Notes: a model not told the origin generated them from the sequence alone. 64,000 nt of DNA from an uncultured Lachnospiraceae bacterium (GCA_944380605.1 CALWIA010000034.1:62001-126000); one strand, 5' to 3'. Positions 15,963 through 25,238 are shown, counted from the first letter of the stretch. Program-made: numbers and translations.

Positions 15963-18900
15963 ATGAGAGAACGGATCAACCGACTGGCCAAAGGAATCAT
16001 CGATATGGAGACGCCGAAGCTGCGGATCCAGCCGGAGACGCTGAACGAGGAGATTCACCCGGGAGAGCGGGTCCGGAGAGAACTGTTTCTGATCAGTGAA
16101 AACGGACTGCATGTCAAGGGGCTGATTTATTCTTCCAATCTGCGGGTGCAGCCGGCGGTAAACTCCTTCGGAGGTCTGAGAAACCACATAAGCTATGAGA
16201 TCGACAGCCGGCATCTGGAGTACGGAGACCGGATTGAGGGGTCGTTTTTCCTGGTGACCAACGGCGGGGAGCAGGAGATTCCCTACTGCTTCACGGCGGA
16301 AGCCGGGGCTTCCGGCCGGATGCTGGGCCGGCTGAAGACGCCGAAAGACTTCGCTGCCATGGCAAAGGAGGATTTTGCCGCGGCGCTGCGGGTGTTTGAA
16401 TACCGGGATTTTGTTGACGTGCCGTTTATGCAGGACCGGGGGATCCGCGCGCTGTACGACGGACTGCGGGGACACGGCAGCCGCCAGGGTCAGCTGGAGC
16501 AGTTCCTGATCGGCATGGGCGTAAAAGAACCGGCGCAGTGCCGGGCGGAGACGGGAACGAGGACCTATGACGATACGGGACATGTCATCGAGGATCAGGT
16601 GGAGCTGCGCAGGAAAGGCTGGGGATATCTGCCGGTTACCGTGACGGCGGACGGCGATTTTATCCGGCTGGAAAAGAAGACTCTGGAGGAGGAAGATTTT
16701 TCCGGCGGCGTCTGCCAGTACCGGTACCGGATTCTGCCGGGAAGCCTGCACAGCGGCCGCAATTTCGGGCGGATCTGTTTTGAGACGATGTACGGGACGG
16801 ACCAGGTGGAAATCCAGGTCCGCAAAGAGCGGATCAAGCCGCAGGAGCCGGAGCGCCCCAGAGGGGACATGGACGCGCGGATGCATTTGTCCGGCGGAGA
16901 AAAGGAACGGCTGGCCGCCTGTCTGTTTATGCGTCTGGAATATGAAAGCGGAAAGCAGGATCCGAAAGAACTGGAAGAACGGATGCTGGGAGAGATCGAA
17001 AGCCTGAAGGAAGCGGCGGGCCGCTCCCTGGAACTGACGCTTCTGGAAGCGGAGCTGTGCGCCTTGAGCGGGCGGAAGGAGGCGGCGTCCCTGCTGCTTT
17101 CCGAGTGCCGGGAGACCATGGCTGCCTGCAGAAAGGAGGAGCCGGCGCTGTACGGCCTGTTCCAGTATGTGCAGCTTTTGGTGCAGCCGGATGAACAGAA
17201 AAAGGAGGCGCTGTCCCAGCTGCTCAAGAAATATCTGGAAGAGGGGACGGCGGACTGGCGGCTGTTTTATCTCCATGTCCGCTGTGAAGAAAACTATTAT
17301 TTTGAAAATCCCGGCGAACTGCTGGGCCGGATGAAGGCGCTGTACGACGAAGGATGCCGCAGCCCGTTTCTGTACCAGCAGGCGTTAAAGCTGTTTGAAG
17401 AGATGCCGCAGCTTCTGTGCGGCATGGGCGGGCTGGAACTGCAGACCCTGTATTTCGGAGCCAGACGGCATCAGGTATCGGAGGAACTGGCCGTCAAGGC
17501 GGCGGGACTGGCAGCGGCAGGAAGAAACGGCCGGGCGCTGTGCGGCCGGATGCTGAAGCTTCTGTATGAACAATATCCCCGGAAAGAGATTCTGGAGGCG
17601 GTGTGCAGCCGGATGATCAAGGGAGACTGCCGCCGGGAAGAGGACTTTTTCTGGTATGAAAAGGCGCTGGAGGAGCATCTGAGCCTAACCCGCCTGTATG
17701 AGTATTTTCTGTATTCTCTGCCTCAGGATTACGGACATCTGATTCCCAAAGAGGTGCTTTTGTATTTTTCCTATGATCACGAACTGGATCAGAACAGCCG
17801 GGCGGTGCTGTACGCCAACATCGTCCGCTATATGAATCCGGATACGGCTCTGTACCGGGAGTACCAGAAGGCCATCGGCGCCTTTGCCGCCGCGCAGCTG
17901 CTGGATTCCCGCATTGACAGCCGGCTGGCGGTGATTTATGACGCCATGATGTATGAAGATATGATCGACGAGGCCATTGCCCGGGTGCTGCCGTCGGTGC
18001 TGCGGGCGTACCGGGTGACCTGTCAGAACGACCGGATGCGCAGCGTGGTGGTCTGCTACGAGGAACTGACCGACGAGGGGGTCTGTCCGATTCAGAAGGG
18101 GACCGCTTACGTGCCGGTATTTTCCGGGGCGTGCAGGATCCTGTTCCAGGACGCCTACGGCAACCGGTATTCGGATATTGGATTTGTCAAGGTGCCGGTT
18201 ATGGACAAGCCGGAACTGGAAAAGCGGTGCTACCAGGTGTATCCGGATCATCCTATGCTGCTTCTGGGGGCCTGCCGCCGGGCGGCGGAATCGGAGGTTC
18301 CGGAAGACGGGGAAGTGCCGGTGCTGGAGCAGGCGCTGGCCCAGCTGCATCTGCATCCGCTGTACCGGCGGATGCTTACCGGCAAGCTGATTGCCTGGTA
18401 CCGGAGCCGCGGGGGACGGCCGGGGGCGATGCTGCCGGAGATTGACGAGAGCCTTTTGTCCAGGGAGCAGCGGACGGAGTACTGCGAGGCGCTGATGGAG
18501 GGCGGCTATATGCGGGAGGCCTTCGGCCTGCTGCGGGAATACCGGTGCCCGGTGTCGGCCAAGCTGCTGCAGAAGCTGTGCTCCCGCATGATTTTAAACC
18601 AGCTGTTCGACCAGGACGACCAGCTGCTGGGCATGTCCTTTTTTGTATTTTCCCAGGGGCTGGCCGACGGAGTGATTCTGGACTACCTGTGCGAGCATTT
18701 CAACGGCACGTCGGAGCAGATGTACCAGGTGCTGGAGCAGGCGGTGCGGGAGCATGTGGAAACCTACGACCTGGAGGAGCGGCTGCTGGCGCAGATGCTG
18801 TTTTCCAGCTGCCTGGCCCATGCGGACCAGGTGTTCGACTGGTACATGACCCGCAAAAAGACGGGAGAGTCGCTGGTAAAGGCGTATTTTACGGTAAAGA

Positions 18901-19559
18901 GCGCGGAGTACTATCTGAGGGACGCCCAGGCGGGAGACCAGGTGTTCCGCTATCTGGAAGGCATGGTGCAGGGCGCTATTGAAAAGGAAAAGCTGTCGGC
19001 CATTTACCTGCTGGCGCTGACCAAGTACTATTCCCGGCTGCCGGAACTGGACGGGGAGCAGAAGGAATTATGCCAGACGGCGGTGGACATTCTGCTGGCG
19101 GATGGCATGGTCTTTCCTCATTTTCAGAAACTGGCTTCCCAGATCCGGGTGCCGGACGAGGTGCAGGACAAGGGCATCATCCAGTACATCGGGAGAAAGG
19201 ACTCCCGGGTGGAACTGCAGATCCGCATTCTGCCGCAGCAGGAACGGTTCGGAAGCGACGAGATGAAGCGGGTGTACCAGGGGATTTTCATCCGGCAGAA
19301 GGTGCTGTTTGAGGGAGAAACGCTGGAATACCGCATCTATGAACATGAGGGAGAAGAACGGATTCTGAAGGCGGAGGGAACGGTGGCCGGAGGTGCGGCC
19401 GCCGCCGGAAAGGAAGGCGGCAGGTTCCGGATGCTCAACGAGATGTCCGCCTGCCTGAACCGGAAGGAAGAAGATGGCCTGAAGCAGGCCATGAAAGAGT
19501 ACGTGGAAAAGACTGCGGCGGCAGAGCAGCTGTTTGGGCTCTGGACGGCGCAGGAGTAG
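15963..19559 (+). CDS. DUF5717 family protein, very large repeat-like protein
   Basis: A 1198-residue protein matching my recollection of the DUF5717 family. The N-terminal ~115 residues look like a beta-sandwich (PETLNEEIHPGERVRRELFL, VKGLIYSSNLRVQP, GDRIEGSFFLVTNGGEQEIPYCF), followed by a second such domain around residues 210-290 and then a long, mostly helical region (residues ~300-1060) whose repeating Leu/Tyr/Ala pattern resembles TPR or HEAT-type repeats. A beta-rich C-terminal part follows (residues ~1065-1150). No signal peptide or membrane helix is visible, so it should be cytoplasmic. It is followed 12 bases later by the DUF5716 gene; the two families appear to be partners. Function unknown. 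Confidence 0.85.
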   Translation: MRERINRLAKGIIDMETPKLRIQPETLNEEIHPGERVRRELFLISENGLHVKGLIYSSNLRVQPAVNSFGGLRNHISYEIDSRHLEYGDRIEGSFFLVTNGGEQEIPYCFTAEAGASGRMLGRLKTPKDFAAMAKEDFAAALRVFEYRDFVDVPFMQDRGIRALYDGLRGHGSRQGQLEQFLIGMGVKEPAQCRAETGTRTYDDTGHVIEDQVELRRKGWGYLPVTVTADGDFIRLEKKTLEEEDFSGGVCQYRYRILPGSLHSGRNFGRICFETMYGTDQVEIQVRKERIKPQEPERPRGDMDARMHLSGGEKERLAACLFMRLEYESGKQDPKELEERMLGEIESLKEAAGRSLELTLLEAELCALSGRKEAASLLLSECRETMAACRKEEPALYGLFQYVQLLVQPDEQKKEALSQLLKKYLEEGTADWRLFYLHVRCEENYYFENPGELLGRMKALYDEGCRSPFLYQQALKLFEEMPQLLCGMGGLELQTLYFGARRHQVSEELAVKAAGLAAAGRNGRALCGRMLKLLYEQYPRKEILEAVCSRMIKGDCRREEDFFWYEKALEEHLSLTRLYEYFLYSLPQDYGHLIPKEVLLYFSYDHELDQNSRAVLYANIVRYMNPDTALYREYQKAIGAFAAAQLLDSRIDSRLAVIYDAMMYEDMIDEAIARVLPSVLRAYRVTCQNDRMRSVVVCYEELTDEGVCPIQKGTAYVPVFSGACRILFQDAYGNRYSDIGFVKVPVMDKPELEKRCYQVYPDHPMLLLGACRRAAESEVPEDGEVPVLEQALAQLHLHPLYRRMLTGKLIAWYRSRGGRPGAMLPEIDESLLSREQRTEYCEALMEGGYMREAFGLLREYRCPVSAKLLQKLCSRMILNQLFDQDDQLLGMSFFVFSQGLADGVILDYLCEHFNGTSEQMYQVLEQAVREHVETYDLEERLLAQMLFSSCLAHADQVFDWYMTRKKTGESLVKAYFTVKSAEYYLRDAQAGDQVFRYLEGMVQGAIEKEKLSAIYLLALTKYYSRLPELDGEQKELCQTAVDILLADGMVFPHFQKLASQIRVPDEVQDKGIIQYIGRKDSRVELQIRILPQQERFGSDEMKRVYQGIFIRQKVLFEGETLEYRIYEHEGEERILKAEGTVAGGAAAAGKEGGRFRMLNEMSACLNRKEEDGLKQAMKEYVEKTAAAEQLFGLWTAQE

Positions 19560-19571
19560 AAGGGATCATCG

Positions 19572-20783
19572 ATGGACGGATTGACATTGGGACTGGATTT
19601 GTGTGATGCGTATACGCAGCTGTGCTGTGCCGGGCAGGACCGGACCTGGTCGTTTCCCACGGCGGTCTGCCGGGCCGGCGGCGGGGAGGAATGGCTGACG
19701 GGAGAGGAGGCCTACGCCAGGGCGCTGGCCGGCGGCGGCGTCATGGTGGACAAGCTGCTGCAGCTGGTGATGAAGGGCGGGACGGCTACCATAGGAGGCG
19801 TCCGGTACGAGGGAGCGGATCTGCTGTGCCGCTTTCTGGAGCGGGTGCTGGCGCTGCCGGGAGAAAGACCGGTGGTTCGGCTGGTGGTGACGGTGCCCAG
19901 GACAGAGGCCCGGCTGTTGGACAGTTTGTTTGCCTGCGGAGAGCGGCTGGGCATCCCTAGGGAACGGATGGATGTGATCAGCCATACCGAGGCGTTTGTG
20001 TACTATGTCCTGAGCCAGAAGCGGGAAGTGTGGAACAACCAGGTGGGCATGTTCGATCTGTCGGAGGATGGGCTCTGCTATTACGAGATGAAGGTACAGC
20101 GGGGGATGCGGCAGACCACGGTGGTGGCGGAGCGGGAGAAGCTGGATGAGGGATTCAATCTGGATATCCTGAAATCGCCTTCCGGCGTCCATTTGGCGGA
20201 CAAGATTCTGTGCGCCTGCGGAGAACGGCTGCTGCAGCGGAAGCTGTTTTCTTCTGTTTTTCTGACGGGAAAGGGGTTTGAAAGCCAGGACTGGGCGTCG
20301 GAATTTATGAAAATGGTCTGCGCCCGCCGTAGGGTGTACGCGGAACCGGTGCTGTTTGCCCAGGGAGCCGCCTGGAGGGCGGCGGACCTGGAGCGGGACA
20401 AGACCGCTTACCCCTATGTGATTCTCTGCGACGGCCGCCTGAATGTGACGGTGTCCATCAAGGTCTGGCACCGGGACCAGGAGAGCCAGATGGTGCTGGC
20501 GGCGGCGGGAGAAGGATGGTACGGCGCCGGCAATACGGCGGAGCTGATTCTGGATCATCAGGACTATATCGAGTTTCTGGTGACGCCGGCGGATCCCAGG
20601 CAGCGGAAAACCGTAAAGCTGACGCTGGAAGGGTTCCCCAGAAGGGACGACAAAACCTTGCGGGTGCGGCTGCAGATCGGTTTTCTGGATGAAAATACCA
20701 TGACGGTGACGGCACAGGATCTGGGATTCGGAGAATTTTTCCCGTCCAGCGGCGCTTCCATACGACAAGAGGTCAGAATATGA
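19572..20783 (+). CDS. DUF5716 family protein, possible actin/Hsp70-fold ATPase
   Basis: A 403-residue protein I place in DUF5716. The N-terminus GLTLGLDLCDAYTQLCC has the phosphate-1-loop look of the actin/Hsp70/sugar kinase superfamily (GxDxG-like); VVRLVVTVPRTEARLLDSLFAC, a helix-rich segment, HTEAFVYYVLSQ and NQVGMFDLSEDGLCYYEM (phosphate-2-like strand), and SVFLTGKGFESQDW also fit the order of that fold. A C-terminal beta domain (residues ~285-380) may be a substrate-binding-like domain. Nucleotide binding is inference. Its stop overlaps the next start (ATGA). With DUF5717 and the next gene it forms an uncharacterised three-gene operon. Confidence 0.82.
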   Translation: MDGLTLGLDLCDAYTQLCCAGQDRTWSFPTAVCRAGGGEEWLTGEEAYARALAGGGVMVDKLLQLVMKGGTATIGGVRYEGADLLCRFLERVLALPGERPVVRLVVTVPRTEARLLDSLFACGERLGIPRERMDVISHTEAFVYYVLSQKREVWNNQVGMFDLSEDGLCYYEMKVQRGMRQTTVVAEREKLDEGFNLDILKSPSGVHLADKILCACGERLLQRKLFSSVFLTGKGFESQDWASEFMKMVCARRRVYAEPVLFAQGAAWRAADLERDKTAYPYVILCDGRLNVTVSIKVWHRDQESQMVLAAAGEGWYGAGNTAELILDHQDYIEFLVTPADPRQRKTVKLTLEGFPRRDDKTLRVRLQIGFLDENTMTVTAQDLGFGEFFPSSGASIRQEVRI

Positions 20784-21592
20784 GTGTGATACTTTGCAGG
20801 AAGGAACAGGTAAAACATCCGTTTTTTATGGAAAGCCTGGGGGTCCATATCTATACGTCCCAGGAGATGTGCTACGCCATGTACCACCATCCGCTGCTGA
20901 TTCTGGACGGATTCCTGGACCAGAACTTTGTGGATTTTGTGCGGGATGAGCTGGACATGGGATTTACGGCGCTGAAAATGGAGCGCTTTATGAAAAGAGG
21001 AGAGAACCCGGATGAACTGGTATTTCTGTTTATGCAGGAATGCGGCTATTATACCACGGCGGAGCTGAACCGGCTGCGCCAGAAGATCGCGGCTTACCGG
21101 AAGCTGCCGGCGCCGGAGTACGCCAGGCAGAAGGCGGACTATCTGTTTTCGCTGCGGCAGTACGGAAAGGCCATGGACGGCTATGAGAAGATTTTGGAGG
21201 ACGCGGAAAATAAAAAGGCGGAAGACGGGTTTCTAGGCGCTATTTGGTACAACCTGGGAGCCTGCCGGGCCCGGGTGTTTCAGTTTGCCGGCGCCATGGA
21301 GGCTTTCGACCGGGCGTATGGAAAACTGAAAAACCTGTCGGTGCTGGAGGCCATGTACCATGTGACGCGGATGGATCTGTCGCTGACGCTGAAGGAGCGG
21401 TACCAGTCTCTGGTGACCGAGGAGCAGAAGGCGGCCTGGGACGCAGACTTTGAGAAGGCGGGAGAAGCCGCCGCCTGCTCGGAGGCGGCCAGACGGCTGG
21501 AAGACCTGTTTGGCAGGGATCCCATCCGGCGGCAGGAGGGCATCCGGCAGCAGGTGGAGGAATGGAAGCAGGAATACCGGGCCATGGCCTGA
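20780..21592 (+). CDS. Conserved protein of unknown function with TPR-like C-terminal half
   Basis: A 270-residue cytoplasmic protein, third gene of the DUF5717 operon (start overlaps DUF5716 stop). Residues 1-100 form an unfamiliar domain (HIYTSQEMCYAMYHHPLLILDGFLDQNFVDFV); residues ~105-220 have helical pairs typical of TPRs (ARQKADYLFSLRQYGKAMDGYEKIL; IWYNLGACRARVFQFAGAMEAFDRAY). The C-terminus is a charged helix. It may be an adaptor for the two larger proteins; nothing indicates an enzyme. Confidence 0.78.
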   Translation: MSVILCRKEQVKHPFFMESLGVHIYTSQEMCYAMYHHPLLILDGFLDQNFVDFVRDELDMGFTALKMERFMKRGENPDELVFLFMQECGYYTTAELNRLRQKIAAYRKLPAPEYARQKADYLFSLRQYGKAMDGYEKILEDAENKKAEDGFLGAIWYNLGACRARVFQFAGAMEAFDRAYGKLKNLSVLEAMYHVTRMDLSLTLKERYQSLVTEEQKAAWDADFEKAGEAAACSEAARRLEDLFGRDPIRRQEGIRQQVEEWKQEYRAMA

Positions 21593-21656
21593 GAAGGCAA
21601 CTTTTTCAAACTCTGTCATATGGTATTACATAAGACCGTTGGAAGGAGTCTTTTTT

Positions 21657-22439
21657 GTGGCAGAGAGAAAAAAGGTGATTCTGGACGCCGGCCACGGCGG
21701 ACCGGAGCCCGGGGCCGTGTATCTGGGCAGAAAAGAAAAGGACGACGCGCTGAACCTGGCGCTGGCGGTGGGAAACCGGCTGGCGGAGGAAGGCGTGGAC
21801 GTGGTCTATACGCGGGTGGACGACACCTATCAGACCCCTTATGAAAAAGCGCAGATGGCCAACCGCTCCGGAGCGGATTATTTTGTCTCCATTCACCGCA
21901 ACGCCATGCCGGTTCCCAACACGGCGTCGGGGGCGGAGGTGCTGGTCTATGAGGACAGCGGCGCGCCGGCGCTTCTGGCGCGGTCCATAAACGGGGCGCT
22001 GAACCGGGCCGGCTTTGCCGACCTGGGGGTAAAGGAGCGGCCGGGGCTGGTGGTGCTGAATCAGACCCGGATGCCGGCGGTGCTGGTGGAGGCGGGGTTT
22101 ATCAACAGCGAAGACGACAACCGTTTTTTTGACAGCCATTTTGAAGAAATCGCCGCGGCGGTGGCCGACGGCATTCTGGCGGGAATCCAGGCGGAGGAGG
22201 CGTCGGAGCCGGAGTACTATCAGGTGCAGACCGGGTCTTACCGCAATCAGAACCTGGCGTCCCAGCAGCTGGCCCAGCTGCGGTCCCAGGGATTTCCGTC
22301 GTTTTTGGTCTATCAGGACGGTTTTTATAAAGTGCGCACAGGAGCGTTTCTGAATCTGGACAACGCGGCGCGGATGGAGCGGGAACTGCGCCGGTACGGC
22401 TACAGCACCTGGCTGATCCGGGAAAAGGCCGTGGAGTAA
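21657..22439 (+). CDS. N-acetylmuramoyl-L-alanine amidase with SPOR domain (CwlC-like)
   Basis: A 260-residue Amidase_3 enzyme that cuts the bond between MurNAc and L-Ala in peptidoglycan. Zinc-site motifs are DAGHGG (His12), a conserved Glu in the EKDDALN segment, and SIHRNA; the catalytic Glu is in LVEAGFI. Residues ~185-255 form a SPOR domain (YYQVQTGSYRNQNLASQQL, GFYKVRTGAFLN) that binds denuded glycan. GTG 21657 is supported by GGAAGGAG at 21641-21648. There is no signal peptide, and size and architecture match CwlC, the mother-cell lysis amidase of Bacillus that works from inside the cell late in sporulation. That role is inference from architecture. Confidence 0.9.
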   Translation: MAERKKVILDAGHGGPEPGAVYLGRKEKDDALNLALAVGNRLAEEGVDVVYTRVDDTYQTPYEKAQMANRSGADYFVSIHRNAMPVPNTASGAEVLVYEDSGAPALLARSINGALNRAGFADLGVKERPGLVVLNQTRMPAVLVEAGFINSEDDNRFFDSHFEEIAAAVADGILAGIQAEEASEPEYYQVQTGSYRNQNLASQQLAQLRSQGFPSFLVYQDGFYKVRTGAFLNLDNAARMERELRRYGYSTWLIREKAVE

Positions 22440-22458
22440 GGCAGAAGAACATGTGGGA

Positions 22459-22490
22459 ATGGGGATGCGGGGCTGTTCCGGCGTCCCCAT
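22459..22490 (+). other. Strong hairpin in the gap before the kinase gene
   Basis: ATGGGGATGC (22459-22468) pairs with GCGTCCCCAT (22481-22490), a 10-bp stem with one wobble. No T tract follows, so it is not a clear terminator; it may be an mRNA processing or stability element. Confidence 0.45.
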
Positions 22491-22535
22491 AAGCCGGCGG
22501 CCGGCGGGAAGAAGAGGCCGGGAAAGGAGCGGATT

Positions 22536-23162
22536 ATGGGAGAAAAGAAGCAGATCATCACCATTGGCAGGCAGTACGGAAGCGGCGGACGGGAAGTCGG
22601 TGAAACGCTGGCCAGAGAGCTGGGCATCCATTTCTATGACAAAAACATACTCCGCATGAATTCCGATGAAAGCGGCATCAAGGAAAGCTATTTCTATCTG
22701 GCGGATGAGAAGGCGGGAAACAAGCTGCTGTACCGGATCATCAACAGTTTAAAGCCGGAACTGCGGGAGCCGTCGTTCGGTTCGGACGTGGTGTCGGCGG
22801 ACAACCTGTTCCGCTTCCAGTCGGAAGTGATCCGGAAGCTGGCGGCGGAGGAGTCCTGCGTGATCATCGGCCGGTGCGCCGAGTACCTGCTGAAGGGAAC
22901 GGAGGGCCTGCTGCGGGTGTACGTGTACGCGGATATGGATTACCGGATCCGCAGAATCACCAGGCTGGGGTATTATGAGCCCGACGAGGTGGCCAAAAAC
23001 ATCCGCCGCATGGACAAGGAGCGGCGGGAATACCACCGGTACTATACCGGACTGGACTGGGAAGACTTAAACAATTACGACCTGCTGGTCAACACCGGCA
23101 CCCTGGGCATCGACGGAGCGGTGCGGGTGATCCGGGACTGCCTGGCGGGGCGGGAAGGATGA
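22536..23162 (+). CDS. Cytidylate-kinase-like family protein
   Basis: A 208-residue P-loop kinase-like protein. The N-terminus ITIGRQYGSGGREVGETLAREL has the altered P-loop typical of the cytidylate-kinase-like family, distinct from true Cmk (GPxGSGK). FYDKNIL and CVIIGRCAEYLL follow in the expected places, and residues ~135-190 carry an Arg-rich lid (YRIRRITRL, NIRRMDKERREYHRYY). The substrate is not known. Start follows AAAGGAG. It precedes the HAD gene by 4 bases, suggesting one transcript. Confidence 0.85.
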   Translation: MGEKKQIITIGRQYGSGGREVGETLARELGIHFYDKNILRMNSDESGIKESYFYLADEKAGNKLLYRIINSLKPELREPSFGSDVVSADNLFRFQSEVIRKLAAEESCVIIGRCAEYLLKGTEGLLRVYVYADMDYRIRRITRLGYYEPDEVAKNIRRMDKERREYHRYYTGLDWEDLNNYDLLVNTGTLGIDGAVRVIRDCLAGREG

Positions 23163-23166
23163 GAAC

Positions 23167-23814
23167 ATGATAGAAGCAGTGATCTTTGATATGGATGGAG
23201 TCCTGATCGACAGCGAGGGCGCCTATCTTCAGTTTGACCTGGCATTTGCCAGAAGCAAAAACCCGGAGGTGACGCTGGAACAGCTGTACGGCATGGTGGG
23301 CAGTTCCCGGGAAGACGCCTGGGGCTGTATGGCCCGGGCCATTGGAAACGGCCAGACCTGGGAAGAACTGCGGGACGAGTTCCGCGGCAGCGTAGATGTG
23401 TTCTCCCAGATGGATTATCCGTCCATATTCCGGCAGGAGGCCAGGACGGTGCTGGAGTGGCTGAAGCAGCAGGGATACCGGCTGGCGCTGGCCTCGTCCA
23501 CCCAGATGGACATCATCCAGCGGGTACTGCGGGAAAATCAGATCGGCGGTTATTTCTCTCAGGTGGTCAGCGGCGGCCAGTTCCGGCGAAGCAAGCCGGA
23601 CCCGGAAATTTATCACTACACCGCTGCCCGGCTGGGGGTGAAGGAGTCCCGGTGTTTTGTGGTGGAGGACTCCACCTTCGGCATTACCGCGGCGAAGCGG
23701 GCGGGCATGACGGTGGCGGCGCTGGAGGACGACCGGTTCGGATTTGACCAGTCTGGGGCGGACTTCCGGATCCGGGACTTGCGGGAAATTCCGGACTGTT
23801 TAAAACAGCTGTGA
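23167..23814 (+). CDS. HAD-superfamily phosphatase/phosphomutase (beta-PGM-like)
   Basis: A 215-residue HAD subfamily IA protein. Motif I is FDMDGVLIDSEG (nucleophile and acid/base Asp), motif II is LALASSTQ, motif III a conserved Lys (RRSKPDPEIY), motif IV VVEDSTFGITAAKRAGM. A helical cap lies between motifs I and II, as in beta-phosphoglucomutase. It should hydrolyse or transfer phosphate on a small sugar phosphate in the cytoplasm; substrate unknown. A strong terminator follows. Confidence 0.88.
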   Translation: MIEAVIFDMDGVLIDSEGAYLQFDLAFARSKNPEVTLEQLYGMVGSSREDAWGCMARAIGNGQTWEELRDEFRGSVDVFSQMDYPSIFRQEARTVLEWLKQQGYRLALASSTQMDIIQRVLRENQIGGYFSQVVSGGQFRRSKPDPEIYHYTAARLGVKESRCFVVEDSTFGITAAKRAGMTVAALEDDRFGFDQSGADFRIRDLREIPDCLKQL

Positions 23815-23827
23815 CAGACAAATAGCA

Positions 23828-23861
23828 ACGGGCAGGGGAAGTGTTCTCCTGCCCGTTTTTT
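23828..23861 (+). terminator. Rho-independent terminator after the HAD gene
   Basis: ACGGGCAGG (23828-23836) pairs with CCTGCCCGT (23848-23856), followed by TTTTTT. It lies in the gap between two convergent genes. Confidence 0.9.
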
Positions 23862-23866
23862 AAAAA

Positions 23867-25132
23867 TTACTGCAGTTCCGCGATGCGGGTAATGCCCACA
23901 TAGATGTGGGAGATTTTGTACCAGGTACGGAAGTCCACGGTTCCGGTCTGAGGCAGGCCGAAGACAGACTGAAATTCTGACACCGCCGCCGCGGTAGCCG
24001 GTCCGTAGAAGCCGTCGGCCCGGATTCGGGGAATGGCGGTGTAGACCGAGGCGATGGCGTCCAGCTGTTCCTGCAGCTGGCGCACCTTGGGACCGGAGGA
24101 TCCCTGAACCAGGTCGGACCCGGGCCAGGAGGCGGGAATGCCGGCAATCTGCTCGGCGGTGTTGATGTAGATGTCCGGGCCGTAGAAGTGGCGGAGGATT
24201 TCGATGGGGCTGTAGCCCTGCTCCCCCAGTTCGCAGGATCCCCACTGGGTCATCCACTGGCTGCAGGTGACCTGCCTGCCGTCGCAGTACTGGGTCAGAA
24301 TGGGCTGCCGCACGTCGGGACGGGACAGGTAGTTGTCAAAGATTTCATCGACGGTAAGGGAAATGGTCTCATAGATGTTGCGGCCGTAGATCCATTTGTG
24401 GTCAAAGGCGGTGGAAGAGGTGATGGTAAAATCGTAGCCCTGGTTCCGGTACCATTCGGTGTACACCCGGTTCAGGGTGAAGGACATGATGGCCAGCACG
24501 TTGGCGGTAATGGACGCCTGGGGCCAGGTGGCGTAGATCTCGCTGGAAGCCACGTTTTTGATATAGTCCCGGTAGGGCACGTAGTAGTCCGGGGCGGAAT
24601 CGTCGGTGGGCACGCCGTCGTGGACCACGATGGTCTGGGGCACCACCACGCGGCTGAGCACGATTTCTCCGGATTCGGGAACCGGCTTGACTTCGGTTTC
24701 CGCGATTTTCGGCGGATAGCTGCCGTACAGGGTGTGCTCCGGAATGATTACCGGATCCGGAACCGGCCGGGTGTCGGTTTCCGCCTCCAGGGCGGCCGGC
24801 TGGATGGCCATGGAGTTCGGCAGGATCTCGGTTCTGCGGATAAACTGGGTTTTGAAGCCGGGAGCGGAGATCTCCAGATCGTATTCGGAATAGGGGCGGC
24901 TGCCGCCGGGGGCCAGACTGAGGGACAGCGGCGGCGCCTGAAGGGGAATGGCCGGCGTATGGCCGGACCGGTCCGTGGTCAGATCCTGCACGGCCGGTTC
25001 CTGCGAGCCGGAAGGGAAGATGCGGACCCTGGCGCCGGGGATGGGAAAGTGGTTTTCCAGGGACACCACATCGACCCGCAGCGTCCCCTGGCTGTCGGAA
25101 TCCGAGCTGCAGATGCGCATGGGTTGGTTCAT
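23867..25132 (-). CDS. SpoIID/LytB-domain protein with C-terminal peptidoglycan-binding domain
   Basis: A 421-residue protein with an N-terminal carboxypeptidase-regulatory-like beta domain (residues ~10-85, TLRVDVVSLENHFPIPGARV), a linker, a SpoIID-like segment (residues ~185-330, YRDYIKNVASSEIYATWP keeping the Glu of the S-E-x-P-like motif) and a PG_binding_1 domain at the end (SSGPKVRQLQEQL, DGFYGPATAAAVSEFQ, GLPQTGTVDFRTW). No signal peptide is visible. I infer a cell-wall or spore-cortex role, perhaps a lytic transglycosylase. ATG 25132 has AGGA seven bases upstream; the TTG at 25138 has not. Confidence 0.78.
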   Translation of the reverse strand: MNQPMRICSSDSDSQGTLRVDVVSLENHFPIPGARVRIFPSGSQEPAVQDLTTDRSGHTPAIPLQAPPLSLSLAPGGSRPYSEYDLEISAPGFKTQFIRRTEILPNSMAIQPAALEAETDTRPVPDPVIIPEHTLYGSYPPKIAETEVKPVPESGEIVLSRVVVPQTIVVHDGVPTDDSAPDYYVPYRDYIKNVASSEIYATWPQASITANVLAIMSFTLNRVYTEWYRNQGYDFTITSSTAFDHKWIYGRNIYETISLTVDEIFDNYLSRPDVRQPILTQYCDGRQVTCSQWMTQWGSCELGEQGYSPIEILRHFYGPDIYINTAEQIAGIPASWPGSDLVQGSSGPKVRQLQEQLDAIASVYTAIPRIRADGFYGPATAAAVSEFQSVFGLPQTGTVDFRTWYKISHIYVGITRIAELQ

Positions 25133-25209
25133 AGGCAATTCCTGTTTGACTTATTACTCCATCCTATAACCGGGAGAAAGAAAAAATGTGTCCGCCGGCA
25201 AAAAAACAG

Positions 25210-25238
25210 TTGAAATCGAAAAAGATATCATGTATAAT
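25210..25238 (+). promoter_or_regulatory. Sigma-A promoter of carAB
   Basis: TTGAAA (25210-25215) and TATAAT (25233-25238) are 17 bases apart, with about 65 bases to the carA start. No PyrR-type attenuator or terminator hairpin is visible in the short leader. Confidence 0.85.

Noticed and set aside
22459..22490. Terminator call for the hairpin after the amidase
   Set aside because: Stem is strong but no T tract follows; kept only as an unclassified hairpin.
24188..25213. 341-codon plus-strand frame opposite the SpoIID-like/PG-binding gene
   Set aside because: The minus strand encodes recognisable SpoIID-like and PG_binding_1 domains; plus-strand product is Gly/His-rich and featureless.
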